From Phenylobacterium sp. (GTDB lineage Bacteria; Pseudomonadota; Alphaproteobacteria; Caulobacterales; Caulobacteraceae), in contig JAGOQB010000018.1 in NCBI GenBank assembly GCA_017991675.1, positions 1-51,915 of the forward strand: a DNA stretch of 51,915 bases, given 5' to 3'. This document shows positions 1 to 7,075 of this stretch, piece after piece. The notes below the pieces were generated by a model, which searched no databases, had not been told where the DNA came from, and saw only the letters and a list, made by a program, of their open reading frames with translations. Each line of letters begins with the position of its first letter. The stretch's first letter is position 1. The translations under genes and the position numbers were made by a program.

Positions 1-62
1 TTGGGGAAGTGCGGCTGCAGCCGCGCCATCTGCTCGTCCGTAAGCCAATAGAGGTCGCTCAT
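1..62 (-). CDS. IS5-type transposase, N-terminal fragment (runs off window)
   Basis: Only the first 20 codons are in the window. They read MSDLYWLTDEQMARLQPHFP, which matches the usual N-terminus of IS5-family transposases of alphaproteobacteria, with the conserved 'LTDEQMARLQP' run. The ATG at 60-62 (minus strand) has a GGAG ribosome-binding site just upstream. The rest of the gene, including the catalytic DDE residues, lies outside, so whether it is intact cannot be told. The family call rests on recalled N-terminal similarity alone. Confidence 0.75.
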   Translation of the reverse strand, partial: MSDLYWLTDEQMARLQPHFP

Positions 63-123
63 ATCCAGTCTCCTTGCAGAGCCTGAATCAGATCGAGCAC
101 ATCACATCAATGGGTCCTGAGCC
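1..123 (-). mobile_element. IS5-like insertion sequence, one end
   Basis: The transposase start is followed outward by about 60 bp of noncoding DNA ending in GGCTCAGGACCCATTGAT (minus strand, near 123-106). This resembles terminal repeats of IS5-family elements in alphaproteobacteria. A CTAG sits at 123-126, the sort of short TA-containing target such elements use. The other terminal repeat is outside the window, so the boundary is inferred. The pirin stop codon lies only 10 bp beyond, so the insertion leaves that gene intact. Confidence 0.5.
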
Positions 124-132
124 TAGTTCGCG

Positions 133-831
133 TCAGGCGGCGTCGACGAGGACGAGTTCGGCGTCCTCCAGAGCCGTGACGCGGATGGTCGCCTCGTCGC
201 GGATGGCGACGCCGTCGCGGGCGTTGGCCTTCACACCGTTGACCTCGATCGCGCCGGTGGCCGGCACGAGGTAGGCGTAGCGGCCTTCACCGAGCTGGTA
301 CTCGGCGGTTTCGCCGGCCTTCAGCGTGGCGCCGGCGACCCGGCCGTCGGCGCGGATCGGCAGGACGTCTTCATCGCCGTCGACGCCGCTGGCCAGGGTC
401 ACGAACTTCCCGGCCCGGTCACCCTTGGGGAAGGGCTTGGCGCCCCAGGAGGGCTCGCCGCCGGCCTTGGTCGGCAGGATCCAGATCTGGAACAGCGTCG
501 TGTCTTCGTTCTCGACGTTGTACTCGGCGTGGCGGATGCCCGAGCCGGCGCTCATCACCTGCACGTCGCCCGCCTCGGTCCGGCCTTGGTTGCCCAGGCT
601 GTCCTGGTGGGTGATCGCGCCCGAGCGGACATAGGTGATGATCTCCATGTTCGCGTGCGGGTGCGGCGGGAAGCCGGAATTCGGGGCGATCTTGTCGTCG
701 TTCCAGACGCGCAGGGCGCCCCAGCTCATCCGCTTGGGATCGTGGTAGTCGGCGAACGAGAAGTGATGCTTGGCGTCGAGCCAGCCGTGGTTGGCGCCGC
801 CGAGGGTGTTGAAGGGCCGAATGTCGATCAT
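133..831 (-). CDS. Pirin family protein (YhhW-like bicupin)
   Basis: A 232-residue protein of normal pirin length. The N-terminal cupin carries the metal-site pattern: HPH in 'GFPPHPHANMEIITYV', a further His in 'GAITHQDSLGN', and 'MSAGSGIRHAEYN', which supplies the last His and a nearby Glu. The C-terminal half is the degenerate second cupin. Members bind iron or another metal; some act as quercetin dioxygenases, others as redox-responsive co-regulators, so the reaction here is unknown. The ATG at 829-831 is preceded by AGGGAG at good spacing. The gene is divergent from a LysR regulator, a very common pairing in proteobacteria, which suggests control by that regulator. An IS element ends 10 bp past the stop. 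Confidence 0.9.
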   Translation of the reverse strand: MIDIRPFNTLGGANHGWLDAKHHFSFADYHDPKRMSWGALRVWNDDKIAPNSGFPPHPHANMEIITYVRSGAITHQDSLGNQGRTEAGDVQVMSAGSGIRHAEYNVENEDTTLFQIWILPTKAGGEPSWGAKPFPKGDRAGKFVTLASGVDGDEDVLPIRADGRVAGATLKAGETAEYQLGEGRYAYLVPATGAIEVNGVKANARDGVAIRDEATIRVTALEDAELVLVDAA

Positions 832-875
832 CTTCAGTACTCCCTTGAGCCCGTCGGGCTCAGTTTCAAACATTC

Positions 876-925
876 GGAGCGTGGCGGTCGCCGTAACCGG
901 TATCCACTTACGGCTGCCACGCTCC
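876..925. repeat. Large nested palindrome between pirin and lysR
   Basis: Two nested pairs of perfect arms are visible. The outer pair is GGAGCGTGGC (876-885) and GCCACGCTCC (916-925); the inner pair is GCCGTAA (890-896) and TTACGGC (908-914). Only a 4-base and a 1-base asymmetric internal loop separate the two stems, giving 17 paired bases around an 11-base apical loop. There is no T-run beside it, so it is not a classical intrinsic terminator. It could be a REP-like element, a structured leader of the pirin transcript, or a regulator site. Confidence 0.75.
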
Positions 926-992
926 GGGACGGGTCTGCTTGGGCCGTCCGTTCGAGAAAAAGGTAGCGATCCCCCGAGAATTAGAAATAGAA

Positions 993-1022
993 ACGATGGA
1001 AACGGATTGTTTCCAAAATCGT
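993..1022. promoter_or_regulatory. Inverted repeat just upstream of lysR, likely autoregulatory operator
   Basis: The arms ACGAT-GGAAAC (993-1003) and GTTTCC-AAA-ATCGT (1009-1022) are inverted around GGATT. The site abuts the GTG start at 1024. LysR-type regulators bind dyad sequences next to their own genes and repress themselves while controlling the divergent gene, so this is the best candidate for the LysR site. The function is inferred from position and symmetry. Confidence 0.55.
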
Positions 1023-1023
1023 C

Positions 1024-1941
1024 GTGTCGAAACTCCCTGACTTCGAAGCCTGGGCGATCTTCGCCAGGGTCGCCGAGACCGGCTCGTTCGCGCGTGCGGC
1101 CGACGAACTCGACCTGTCCAAGGCGACGGTCTCGAAGGCGGTCAGCCGCCTGGAAGCGCGCCTGGGCGCCGGACTGTTCCACCGGACCTCGCGGCGGCTG
1201 TCGTTGACCGAGAGCGGGCGCAACGCGCTGGAGCGCGCCAACCGCATCCTGGCCGAGGGCGAGGCGGTGGAGGCCGAGACCGCAGCGCAGTCGGCGATCC
1301 CGCGCGGAGTGGTGCGGCTGGCCGCGCCGGTGTCGTTCGGCCTGCTGCACATGGCCGACATCCTGCCCGACTTCCTGGCCCGCTATCCGGAGGTGACGCT
1401 CGACGTGAACCTGGCCGACCATCAGATCGACCTGGTGGCCGAGGGCTACGACCTGGCCGTCCGCATCGCCCGGCTGCAGGACTCCTCGCTGTTGGCGCGG
1501 CGGATCTGCGACATGCGGGTGATGCTGGTCGGGGCGCCGCATTACTTCGAGGCGTTCGGCAAGCCGCAGCACCCGCGCGACCTGACCCAGCACCGCTGCT
1601 TCACCTATGCGAACGTCGAGACCCCGGGGCAGTGGTGGTTCACCAACGACGCCGGCGAGGAGCAGAGCGTGACGGTGGCCGGGCCGATGCGGGTCAACAG
1701 CTCCGAGAGCATGAGCGCCTCACTGCGCGCCGGGCTGGGGGTGGCGCTGCAGCCGGAGTTCATCTGCTGGCGCGACCTGAAGGAGGGGACGCTGGAGACC
1801 GCGATGTGCGACTGGCGCCCGCCGACCCCGGCGCTGCACATCGTCAGCCCGCCGGGCCGGCTGCGGCCGGTGCGGGTCAAGGTGCTGATGGACTTCCTGG
1901 CCGAGCGGCTGGCCGCCGCGCCCTGGCAGACCGGGCTTTAG
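1024..1941 (+). CDS. LysR-family transcriptional regulator (pirin-linked)
   Basis: 305 residues, full length for the family. The N-terminal winged helix-turn-helix is clear at residues 5-65 ('ARVAETGSFARAADELDLSKATVSKAVSRLE', then 'LFHRTSRRLSLTESG'), and a periplasmic-binding-like effector domain occupies about 90-295. It resembles the AaeR/DmlR-like group usually found divergent from pirin genes. The start is GTG at 1024; no ATG fits the domain start. It probably represses itself and regulates pirin through the dyad at 993-1022. Its TAG stop overlaps the stop codon of the convergent downstream gene by four bases (TTAG, 1938-1941). Confidence 0.9.
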   Translation: MSKLPDFEAWAIFARVAETGSFARAADELDLSKATVSKAVSRLEARLGAGLFHRTSRRLSLTESGRNALERANRILAEGEAVEAETAAQSAIPRGVVRLAAPVSFGLLHMADILPDFLARYPEVTLDVNLADHQIDLVAEGYDLAVRIARLQDSSLLARRICDMRVMLVGAPHYFEAFGKPQHPRDLTQHRCFTYANVETPGQWWFTNDAGEEQSVTVAGPMRVNSSESMSASLRAGLGVALQPEFICWRDLKEGTLETAMCDWRPPTPALHIVSPPGRLRPVRVKVLMDFLAERLAAAPWQTGL

Positions 1942-2471
1942 GCGCCGGGGAGGAAGGCCTGCGGCTCGCGGTTGAAGCGGCCGAAGGTGGAAAGGCAGCC
2001 CTGCCAGACGCCGAGGTGCTGCTTCATCTCCGCGGCGTTGGTGCGGGCGGTGACCATGGCGCCGTACATGACGTTGGCGCGGCCGTCGTCGGTCAGGTAG
2101 CCGCGGCAGGCGACCTGGCTGCGGTTGAAGACGTTGATCTGCTGAAGGTTGGCGCCGCGCCGGTCGAAGGCGGTGGAGAAGGCGACCATGCCGCAGGCCT
2201 TGCCGCCGGCGTCGCAGTCGACGAACTGGGCGCCGAACCGGCCGCCGGGCGTGGCGATGTCGAGCACCACCACGCCGTCGTTGGCGCCGACGACGCTGGC
2301 CTTGGCCTCCATCGAGGCCAGCAGTCCGACCAGGGCGGCCGGATCGCGGGCGTCGAAGGCGGCCGGCTTGGCGGCTGGCTTGGCCGCTGCTTTCGGGGCC
2401 GGCTTGGCCGGTTCGGCGGCGAACGCCGGCGCGGCGCAGGCGAGGGCGATGAGGACGGCGAGGGCGCGCAT
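1938..2471 (-). CDS. Exported YbjN-domain protein
   Basis: 177 residues. Residues 1-20 form a signal peptide (MRALAVLIALACAAPAFAAE), followed by a Pro/Ala/Lys-rich linker to about residue 43. The remainder resembles the YbjN (PF10722) fold: a 'VVLDIATPGGRFGAQFVDCDAGGKACGMVAFST' strand pair, then 'INVFNRSQVACRGYLTDDGRANVMY'. YbjN domains occur in secretion-chaperone-like and proposed sensory proteins; the substrate is unknown. The two Cys in the central hairpin and the one in 'VWQGCLSTF' could form disulphides in the periplasm. The gene is convergent with lysR and shares a four-base overlap of stop codons. Confidence 0.65.
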   Translation of the reverse strand: MRALAVLIALACAAPAFAAEPAKPAPKAAAKPAAKPAAFDARDPAALVGLLASMEAKASVVGANDGVVVLDIATPGGRFGAQFVDCDAGGKACGMVAFSTAFDRRGANLQQINVFNRSQVACRGYLTDDGRANVMYGAMVTARTNAAEMKQHLGVWQGCLSTFGRFNREPQAFLPGA

Positions 2472-2549
2472 GCTGACGTGGCTCCAGCGTGGAGCAGGAG
2501 GGCTAGCGTTTCCGGGCCGTGGGTGACAAGTCGGGGCCCGAGGATTTAA

Positions 2550-2990
2550 GTGCGGCCCATGCGCCGCGTCCTGCCCATCGTCGCCGCCCTGCTGCTGGCT
2601 CCGGTCCCGAGCCTGGCGCAGGAACGTTCGCCCGAGATGGCCCAGACCCTGGCCGAGCTGAGCCGGGTGATGGGCGAAAGCCACGCGCTGCGCCAGGCTT
2701 GCGAGGGCAGCGGCGACCAGTACTGGCGCGCGCGGATGAACCGGCTGGCGGAGACCGAGGCCGGGGATCCGGAGCTGGAGGCCCGGCTGAAGGACAGCTT
2801 CAACGCCGGCTTCGCCGAGGGCCGGCGGCTCTATCACGGCTGCGACGACGATACGCGGCGGGCGCAGGGGTTGATGGCCGTGCGCGGGCGCGAGCTGGCG
2901 ACGACGCTGTCGCGCGCCCAGTACCGCAGCGGCGTCATCCAGCCGACGCCGCAAGAGGAGGACGTGACGGCGGAGCCTGAGCCGCGTTAG
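2550..2990 (+). CDS. TIGR02301 family exported protein
   Basis: 146 residues if started at the GTG at 2550, which has AGGA five bases upstream; an ATG three codons later (2559) is an alternative with a more distant site. A signal peptide (MRRVLPIVAALLLAPVPSLAQ) is followed by the conserved helical pattern 'LAELSRVMGESHALRQACEG...DQYWRARMNRLAETEAGDPELEARLKDSFNAGFAEGRRLYHGC' typical of TIGR02301, a family confined mainly to alphaproteobacteria. The two conserved Cys (in 'RQACEGS' and 'YHGCDDD') probably pair. No biochemical function is known. The stomatin gene follows 29 bp downstream on the same strand. Confidence 0.75.
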   Translation: MRPMRRVLPIVAALLLAPVPSLAQERSPEMAQTLAELSRVMGESHALRQACEGSGDQYWRARMNRLAETEAGDPELEARLKDSFNAGFAEGRRLYHGCDDDTRRAQGLMAVRGRELATTLSRAQYRSGVIQPTPQEEDVTAEPEPR

Positions 2991-3019
2991 TGTGGCCTCC
3001 GTTTCTCGGGGAGGTTGTC

Positions 3020-3991
3020 ATGGAACTGACTGCTGTCGTCGTCCTGCTGATCCTGGCCTTGGTGATCCTGTTCGGGGCCATCAAGATCGTGCCGCAGGGC
3101 CGCGAGTTCACGGTGGAGCGCTTCGGCCGCTACACCCGCACCCTGGCGCCGGGCATCAGCTTCCTGACCCCGTTCGTCGAGGGCATCGGGCGCAAGGTGA
3201 ACATGATGGAGCAGGTCCTGGACGTGCCCCAACAGGAGGTGATCACCAAGGACAACGCCGTGGTGAAGGTCGACGGCATCGTCTTCATCCAGGTCATGGA
3301 CGCGGCGGCGGCGGCCTATCGCGTGGACAATCTGAACTACGCCATCGCCCAGCTGGCGATGACCAATCTGCGCACCGTGGTCGGCTCGATGGAACTGGAC
3401 GAGGTGCTGTCGCAGCGCGACCAGATCAACACCCGGCTGCTGCACGTGATCGACGCGGCCACCGGCCCCTGGGGGGTGAAGGTGGCGCGGATCGAGATCA
3501 AGGACCTGATGCCGGGGCCCGACATCACCAACGCCATGGCCCGGCAGATGAAGGCCGAGCGCGAGCGTCGGGCGGTGATCACCGAGGCCGACGGCGAAAA
3601 GTCTGCCGCCATCGCCCGCGCGGAAGGCGCCAAGCAGGCCGCGATCCTGGAGGCCGAGGGCCGCCGGGAAGCGGCCTATCGCGACGCCGAGGCGCGTGAA
3701 CGCGAGGCCGAGGCCGAGGCCAAGGCGACGGCCATGGTGTCGGAGGCGATCGCCCGGGGCGACGTCAACGCCATCAACTACTTCGTCGCCCAGAAGTACG
3801 TCGAGGCTTTCGCCAAGCTGGCCGACAGCCCGCAGCAGAAGACGGTGATCGTGCCGGCCGAGATGGGCGCCCTGGTCGGGTCGCTGGCCGGGGTCGGCGA
3901 ACTGGTGAAGACCATCCGCAGCGACGATCCGCCGCCACGCCCGGCCCCGCCGCGCGCCGCGCGCGGCGCGGTCCCGCCGACCGGAGCCTGA
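3020..3991 (+). CDS. qmcA: SPFH/band 7 (stomatin-like, QmcA type) membrane protein
   Basis: 323 residues. An N-terminal membrane anchor (residues 1-20, 'LTAVVVLLILALVILFGAIK') is followed by the SPFH domain ('IVPQGREFTVERFGRYTRTLAPGISFLTPF...DVPQQEVITKDNAVVKVDGIVFIQV'), then an Ala/Glu-rich coiled coil (about 180-245) that drives oligomerisation, and a Pro-rich tail. Stomatin-like proteins form ring assemblies in the inner membrane and work with NfeD-family partners, and an NfeD gene follows 4 bp downstream, which fixes the assignment. The ATG at 3020 has GGGGAGG at ideal spacing. Confidence 0.92.
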   Translation: MELTAVVVLLILALVILFGAIKIVPQGREFTVERFGRYTRTLAPGISFLTPFVEGIGRKVNMMEQVLDVPQQEVITKDNAVVKVDGIVFIQVMDAAAAAYRVDNLNYAIAQLAMTNLRTVVGSMELDEVLSQRDQINTRLLHVIDAATGPWGVKVARIEIKDLMPGPDITNAMARQMKAERERRAVITEADGEKSAAIARAEGAKQAAILEAEGRREAAYRDAEAREREAEAEAKATAMVSEAIARGDVNAINYFVAQKYVEAFAKLADSPQQKTVIVPAEMGALVGSLAGVGELVKTIRSDDPPPRPAPPRAARGAVPPTGA

Positions 3992-3995
3992 CCCG

Positions 3996-4454
3996 ATGAG
4001 CCCGCTGGCCGAGTTCTATGTCGCCCACGGCTTCTGGCTGTGGGCCGCGGTCGGGGCCGCGGTGCTGGCGGTCGAGATCGCCTTCGGCTCGGGCTGGCTG
4101 CTGTGGCCGGCCGCCTGCGCCGCGGTGGTCGCGGTGGTCAGCCTGTTCACCCGCAACCCGGTGGTCGAGATCGGCCTGTTCGCAGTGCTGACCATCGTCA
4201 CCACCCTGGCCGCCCGGCGGTTCTGGCCGCGCGAGCGGGGCCCGGCCACGGACATCAACGACAACGTCGCCCGGCTGATCGGGCACCAAGGGCGGGTCTC
4301 GGCCGCCTTCGTGCACGGCGCCGGCCGGGTGCTGATCGACGGCAAGGAATGGGCGGCCGAATCCGAGGACGGCGCGCCGCTGGAGCTGGAGGCGATCGTC
4401 GAGGTCACCGGCCTCAGCGGCGGCTCTCGGCTCCGGGTGCGGGCCCAGCGCTGA
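3996..4454 (+). CDS. NfeD family membrane protein
   Basis: 152 residues. Two or three hydrophobic segments ('FWLWAAVGAAVLAVEIAF', 'WLLWPAACAAVVAVVSLF', 'PVVEIGLFAVLTIVTTLAA') are followed by a small C-terminal OB-fold beta domain (about 88-150; 'LIGHQGRVSAAFVHGAGRVLIDGKEWAAES'), the standard short NfeD layout without the ClpP-like protease part. NfeD OB domains are thought to interact with the partner stomatin, encoded immediately upstream. The last 41 bp overlap the 3' end of the convergent marR gene. Confidence 0.9.
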   Translation: MSPLAEFYVAHGFWLWAAVGAAVLAVEIAFGSGWLLWPAACAAVVAVVSLFTRNPVVEIGLFAVLTIVTTLAARRFWPRERGPATDINDNVARLIGHQGRVSAAFVHGAGRVLIDGKEWAAESEDGAPLELEAIVEVTGLSGGSRLRVRAQR

Positions 4455-4893
4455 CGTCTTCGAGGAAGCGGCGCAGGTTGCGCAGGAAGGGCAGGGCCTG
4501 ACGGAACTCGGCGTCGGTGAAGCCCTCACGCAGCAGCTCCATCTTCCATTTCATGGCCTTGAGCACCGCGGCGTGCTGTTCGAGCCCGGCGCGGGTCAGG
4601 CGCACCCGCTTCTTGCGCCCGTCGGCGACGTCGCCGAGCACGCTGACGAACCCGAGCTCGCCCATCTTCTGCAGGATGTTGGTCAGGGCGGCCTTGGACA
4701 GCAGCATCACGCGGGCCAGCTCGACCGGGGTCTGGCCGTCGCCGTTGCGGACGAAGTGCTGCAGCAGTTCGAAATGCGCGAAGGTCATGCCGGACGGCAG
4801 GTGGTGCTGCACCGATTGGCGGATCAGGTGCTCGATGACGCCGATCTCGCCGAACACGGCGACGTCGGGACGATCCTGCAGGGTCGGGGCCAT
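4414..4893 (-). CDS. MarR family transcriptional regulator
   Basis: 159 residues. The winged-helix core is visible at about 37-115: 'FAHFELLQHFVRNGDGQTPVELARVMLLSKAALTNILQKMGELGFV' (recognition helix), then the wing 'GDVADGRKKRVRLTRAG'. Helices at both ends would form the dimer interface. The ligand is unknown. ATG at 4893 follows AGGAGG. Two copies of GTTC-N6-GAAC lie directly upstream and are probably its own operators. No obvious drug pump or metabolic gene sits beside it, so self-control or distant targets are likely. Its 3' end overlaps nfeD on the other strand. Confidence 0.88.
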   Translation of the reverse strand: MAPTLQDRPDVAVFGEIGVIEHLIRQSVQHHLPSGMTFAHFELLQHFVRNGDGQTPVELARVMLLSKAALTNILQKMGELGFVSVLGDVADGRKKRVRLTRAGLEQHAAVLKAMKWKMELLREGFTDAEFRQALPFLRNLRRFLEDVSAGPAPGAESRR

Positions 4894-4909
4894 GGTTCGG
4901 CCTCCTGTT

Positions 4910-4946
4910 GTTCAAGCCCGAACATGGTTGTCGTTCGGACCCGAAC
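4910..4946. promoter_or_regulatory. Tandem GTTC-N6-GAAC sites upstream of marR
   Basis: GTTCAAGCCCGAAC (4910-4923) and GTTCGGACCCGAAC (4933-4946) are two copies of the same 14-bp dyad, spaced 23 bp centre to centre, filling the 55-bp gap between rnhA and marR. Tandem dyads at this place are typical of autorepressed MarR genes. The role is inferred from symmetry and position. Confidence 0.6.
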
Positions 4947-4948
4947 GG

Positions 4949-5392
4949 TCAAGCCTTGCGCGCGTCCGTCAGACCCTTGCGGGCGAGCGCGTCCGCCCGC
5001 TCGTTCAGCTCGTGGCCGGCGTGGCCCTTGACCCAGTTCCAGCTGACGTCGTGGCGGGCGCGGGCCGTATCGAGCCGGCGCCAGAGGTCGTCGTTCTTGA
5101 CCGGCTTGTTGTCGGCGGTCTTCCAGCCGCGGCGCTTCCAGCCGTGGATCCACTCCGAGATGCCCTTCATCACGTACTGGCTGTCGGTGTGAAGCTCGAC
5201 CTTGCAGGGCTTCTTGAGGGCTTCCAGCGCCTGGATGGCGGCCATCAGCTCCATGCGGTTGTTGGTGGTGCCCGGCTCGCCGCCGCTGATCTCCTTCTGG
5301 TGAGATCCGGAGATCATCACCGCGCCCCAGCCGCCGGGGCCGGGATTTCCCGAGCACGCGCCGTCGGAATAGATGACGACCGCAGGCGTCAC
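4949..5392 (-). CDS. rnhA: Ribonuclease HI
   Basis: 147 residues. The four catalytic carboxylates are all in place: Asp in '[18 protein letters not shown]', Glu in '[12 protein letters not shown]', Asp in '[12 protein letters not shown]', and Asp in '[11 protein letters not shown]'; the catalytic His is in '[11 protein letters not shown]'. The basic-protrusion region '[19 protein letters not shown]' is present, as in the E. coli enzyme. It cleaves RNA in RNA-DNA hybrids during replication and R-loop removal. The GTG start overlaps the upstream thrB stop (GTGA, 5389-5392), so translation is probably coupled; thrB-rnhA adjacency is common in alphaproteobacteria. Confidence 0.96.
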   Translation of the reverse strand: MTPAVVIYSDGACSGNPGPGGWGAVMISGSHQKEISGGEPGTTNNRMELMAAIQALEALKKPCKVELHTDSQYVMKGISEWIHGWKRRGWKTADNKPVKNDDLWRRLDTARARHDVSWNWVKGHAGHELNERADALARKGLTDARKA

Positions 5393-6357
5393 GAAACCTC
5401 GCCCAGCAGGACGAGGTCGGGGGCCGAGCGATGGACGGCGAGCTTGCGCTCGTATTCCAGCGGGTCCTTGGGACGCACCAGCGCCCCGGCCGGGGTGGCG
5501 TGCCAGTCGTGCAGCCGGGTCAGGAAGAAGCGCATGGCCGCGCCATGGGCCAGGGCCGGCAGGGCGGCGCGCTCGGCGGCGCTCAAGGGGCGGTGGGCCT
5601 CGTAGCCGGCCAGCAGGGCGCGGGCGCTGGTGATGTTGAAGCTGCCGTCGGCCTCGAAGCACCAGGCGTTCAGCGCCACGGCGATGTCGTAGGCCAGGAA
5701 GTCGTTGCAGGCGAAATAGAAATCGATGGTCCCGGCGAACTTGCCGCCCGGATGGAAGAAGACGTTGTCCGGGAAGTAGTCGGCGTGGATCACGCCGCTG
5801 GGCAGGTCCTGGGGCCAGGCGGCGGCGAGGCGCTGCAGGTCGCCGTCGATGACCGCGGAGAGGCCCGGCTTCAGGGCGTCGGCCTGGGCCTTGAGGCCCT
5901 CGAACATCGGCGCCCAGGCGTCCTGGCCGAGGTCGTTGGGCCGGGTCATGGAAAAGCCGTCGGCGGCCAGGTGCAGGCGGGCCAGGCCCTCGCCGGCCTC
6001 GCGGCAGTGGGCGGCGGTCGGGCGGCGCACCGACAGGCCCGGCAGGAAGGAGAAGATCGCGCAGGGCTTGCCGCGCACGTGCTGCAGCGCCTCGCCGGCC
6101 TTGTCGATCATCGGGGTGGCCGACGGATAGCCGTGCTGGGCCAGCCAGCGGGTGAGGCCGAGGAAGTACGGCAGTTCGTCCTCGCGCACCCGCTTTTCGT
6201 AGACGGTCAGGATGAACTGGCCGGCCTCGGTCTCAAGCAGGAAGTTCGAGTTCTCGACTCCTTCGGCGATGCCCTTGAACGCCAGCGGCGCCCCGAGGTC
6301 GAAGTCGGAAAGGAGGGCGGTGAGCTCCTCGTCGGAGATGTCGGTGTAAACGGCCAT
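5389..6357 (-). CDS. thrB: Homoserine kinase (ThrB, APH-fold type)
   Basis: 322 residues. This is the alphaproteobacterial/pseudomonad homoserine kinase with an aminoglycoside-phosphotransferase fold, not the GHMP kinase of enterics. It shows '[18 protein letters not shown]' at the nucleotide loop, the catalytic loop '[14 protein letters not shown]', and the metal-binding '[19 protein letters not shown]'. It phosphorylates L-homoserine in threonine synthesis. ATG at 6357. It heads a thrB-rnhA(-marR) run on the minus strand; ispH, often the next gene upstream in relatives, lies beyond an inserted toxin-antitoxin pair on the other strand. Confidence 0.95.
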   Translation of the reverse strand: MAVYTDISDEELTALLSDFDLGAPLAFKGIAEGVENSNFLLETEAGQFILTVYEKRVREDELPYFLGLTRWLAQHGYPSATPMIDKAGEALQHVRGKPCAIFSFLPGLSVRRPTAAHCREAGEGLARLHLAADGFSMTRPNDLGQDAWAPMFEGLKAQADALKPGLSAVIDGDLQRLAAAWPQDLPSGVIHADYFPDNVFFHPGGKFAGTIDFYFACNDFLAYDIAVALNAWCFEADGSFNITSARALLAGYEAHRPLSAAERAALPALAHGAAMRFFLTRLHDWHATPAGALVRPKDPLEYERKLAVHRSAPDLVLLGEVS

Positions 6358-6452
6358 GGTGGCGCGGAAGTGCGGGAGCGCGGGCGGCCGGTCAAGTCGA
6401 CTTGGAGCGACACCTGCATTATAACGGCCTCCGCGCTTGTGCAGAGATCGCC

Positions 6453-6680
6453 ATGATCATCCTGAAGGTCGCCCAAATCGGTGAGGACGTGGGCCTCTTG
6501 CTGACGGACGAGGCCCGCGAGTTGCTTGGCGTGAAGGCGGGCGACACGCTGGAGTTCGAGGCCGCGCCCGATGGCAGCCTTCGTCTCGCCAAGCTCGACA
6601 TGTCCTTCGAAGCGCGCCGGGAACGTGGCCGGGCCTTCCTGAAGCGATACCAAAAGACCTTCGAAGCGCTCGCCAAGTAG
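6453..6680 (+). CDS. AbrB/MazE-type antitoxin
   Basis: 75 residues starting at the ATG at 6453 (an earlier in-frame TTG has no support). Residues 1-47 match a swapped-hairpin AbrB DNA-binding domain ('IILKVAQIGEDVGLLLTDEARELLGVKAGDTLEFEAAPDGSLRL'); the basic/aromatic tail ('FEARRERGRAFLKRYQKTFEALAK') is the usual toxin-wrapping part. It should bind its own promoter and neutralise the Doc toxin encoded 5 bp downstream. A TATAAC at 6420-6425 could be its -10 element, but no good -35 is visible. The pair sits between thrB and ispH, on the strand opposite to both. Confidence 0.85.
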   Translation: MIILKVAQIGEDVGLLLTDEARELLGVKAGDTLEFEAAPDGSLRLAKLDMSFEARRERGRAFLKRYQKTFEALAK

Positions 6681-6685
6681 TCGCG

Positions 6686-7075
6686 ATGGCGGAGCCTGTC
6701 TGGCTGGATCAGGTCCTCGTCCTTGCGCTCTATGAAGACGTGGTCGCCGCATCTGGAGGCGCGTCCGGGGTTCGCGACGACGGCCTGCTGGAGTCGGCCT
6801 TGGCGCGGCCGTTGAACCGGTTTCTCTATGAAGGCGTTTCCGATCTCCTGGAACTCGCCGCGACGTATGCGGTCGGGATCGCGCGCAACCATCCGTTCAT
6901 CGACGGGAACAAGCGGATGGCGTTTATCGCGCTTGGTCAATTTTTGCTCGACAACCGCGTGGTTCTGACCGCGAGCGATGAGGATGCGACCGCCGTCATG
7001 ATGTCCGTCGCCAAAGGCGACACGGACATCGCTGGCTTGACGAACTGGCTCGAGGCGACGACCGAGCGGTTCTAG
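6686..7075 (+). CDS. doc: Doc/Fic-family toxin (death on curing)
   Basis: 129 residues, normal Doc length. The Fic motif is 'HPFIDGNKR' at residues 69-77, with the catalytic His at 69 and the Asp-Gly-Asn nucleotide-binding part intact. The Lys in place of the second Gly of canonical Fic enzymes is typical of the Doc branch, whose P1 member phosphorylates EF-Tu. '[15 protein letters not shown]' at 28-42 is the usual Doc N-terminal signature. All visible motif residues are present, so it is probably active. It lies 5 bp after the AbrB antitoxin. Its TAG stop shares a CTAG (7072-7075) with the convergent ispH stop. Confidence 0.92.
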   Translation: MAEPVWLDQVLVLALYEDVVAASGGASGVRDDGLLESALARPLNRFLYEGVSDLLELAATYAVGIARNHPFIDGNKRMAFIALGQFLLDNRVVLTASDEDATAVMMSVAKGDTDIAGLTNWLEATTERF

